From the NCBI GenBank assembly GCA_902562015.1, contig CACERX010000053.1:1-7462 (forward strand): DNA of 7,462 nucleotides, in the 5' to 3' direction. The notes beneath the pieces are model-generated. The model was not told where the DNA came from. It saw only the letters and a list, made by a program, of their open reading frames with translations, and made no database searches. Shown in pieces: positions 6,887 to 7,462 of this stretch. Source of the DNA: an uncultured SAR324 cluster bacterium. GTDB lineage: Bacteria > SAR324 > NAC60-12. The position numbers and the translations under genes were made by a program. The first letter of the stretch is position 1. Every line of letters starts with the position of its first letter.

Positions 6887-7055
6887 CTGTATTATTGTCC
6901 TAAAAAAAACTGGAAGCTCAACAGAAACAAAGTAAAATTAAGTGTTACTATGTTTTCATTGTAGACAGTTAAAGAGCAAAGCAATCGATATTCCATCTCT
7001 TGCTGCAATTCACTTTGGATTTCATTTTTTCCCTATTTTAAACAATAGTAAATTC

Positions 7056-7462
7056 ATGATTTCACTAGCTTCTGAAAAAACTGGCTGGCTCAATCGTTAC
7101 TTGTCGTATAGGGCCAAAACTCCGTTTGTACTCTCTGAGCAATACCTAGACCTGAATTATGATAACAGCAGTGAAGAAATTTTAGATGACTGCCTTTATA
7201 AAGAGGTCAAAGAAAATGGAATACTGCTTGGCTGTCCTGTAATTACAGAATTTTTGGCAGAAATAGCAGAGAGGCTTGATTTTCCGCAACAAAGAGGCGG
7301 GACTATTTTGCTTTATCTGGAAACTTTATTCTCTGTTGCAATGATTGAGAATAAAATTCTTACTTTAGCTTTTAATAACGATTCTTCAGACTCATATCAA
7401 TCAAGTCTTTTGAATATTTTACTGTTGGTATTAAAATATCATTTTCCGCATAGTTACTATCG
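7056..7462 (+). CDS. Unrecognised protein, 3'-partial, runs off the right edge
   Basis: An ATG at 7056 opens a frame that stays open for 135 codons to the window end, beginning MISLASEKTGWLNRYLS. The rest is acidic and helical in character (SSEEILDDCLYKEVKENG, ITEFLAEIAERLDFP, TILLYLETLFSVAMIENK). No family is recognised. There is no clear ribosome site before this ATG. The same frame is open back to a GTG at 6942, just after a TAA, so a longer N-terminus is possible, although that stretch (with IHFGFHFFPIL) looks less like ordinary coding sequence. It is divergent from the SUMF1 gene. A long frame in AT-rich DNA with balanced composition supports a real gene. Confidence 0.55.
   Translation, partial: MISLASEKTGWLNRYLSYRAKTPFVLSEQYLDLNYDNSSEEILDDCLYKEVKENGILLGCPVITEFLAEIAERLDFPQQRGGTILLYLETLFSVAMIENKILTLAFNNDSSDSYQSSLLNILLLVLKYHFPHSYY

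Noticed and set aside
6958..6984. Possible minus-strand promoter for the SUMF1 gene (TACAAT and TTGCTT read on the minus strand)
   Set aside because: The -10 match is good, but the spacer is only 15 bases and the -35 match is partial. Such matches are common in AT-rich gaps.

Overview
The left two thirds of the window (about 3-4542, + strand) is one tight operon for protein lipoylation. In order it holds the C-terminal part of an H-protein-like lipoyl carrier, a one-chain lipoate/octanoate:protein ligase of the sLpl(AB) type (catalytic domain plus accessory B domain), two different radical SAM proteins that together match the two-component lipoyl synthase LipS1/LipS2, and a second, divergent ligase paralog. 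Genes overlap or nearly touch: TGATG between carrier and ligase, a 23-base overlap between ligase and the first radical SAM gene, and a 14-base overlap between the second radical SAM gene and the paralog. The exception is a 63-base AT-rich gap between the two radical SAM genes. The inferred logic is that the ligase loads octanoate (or lipoate) on the carrier lysine. One LipS protein then adds sulfur at C8 and the other at C6, with no need for LipA or LipB. The last gene is the unexplained part: it keeps the ligase fold motifs but has arginine where the catalytic lysine should be.

The right third (about 4543-7462) is looser, visibly more AT-rich and looks unrelated. It holds a small four-cysteine lipoprotein (- strand), a divergently transcribed 77-residue unknown protein (+), an exported SUMF1/formylglycine-generating-enzyme-fold protein without the catalytic cysteine pair (-), and the start of an unrecognised protein that runs off the right edge (+). 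Small inverted repeats lie in the intergenic gaps. No tRNA, rRNA, CRISPR array, insertion sequence or phage gene was seen.

The organism is probably a Gram-negative bacterium with modest GC content. The lipoprotein signal, the Sec-exported SUMF1 protein and Shine-Dalgarno sites of AGGA/GGAGG type support a bacterium. The LipS1/S2-sLpl(AB) route is known from archaea and from bacteria, including sulfur oxidisers in which the carrier is LbpA of the sHdr pathway. Taxonomy cannot be fixed from this window, and whether the carrier is a true GcvH or an LbpA depends on genes to the left that are not visible.
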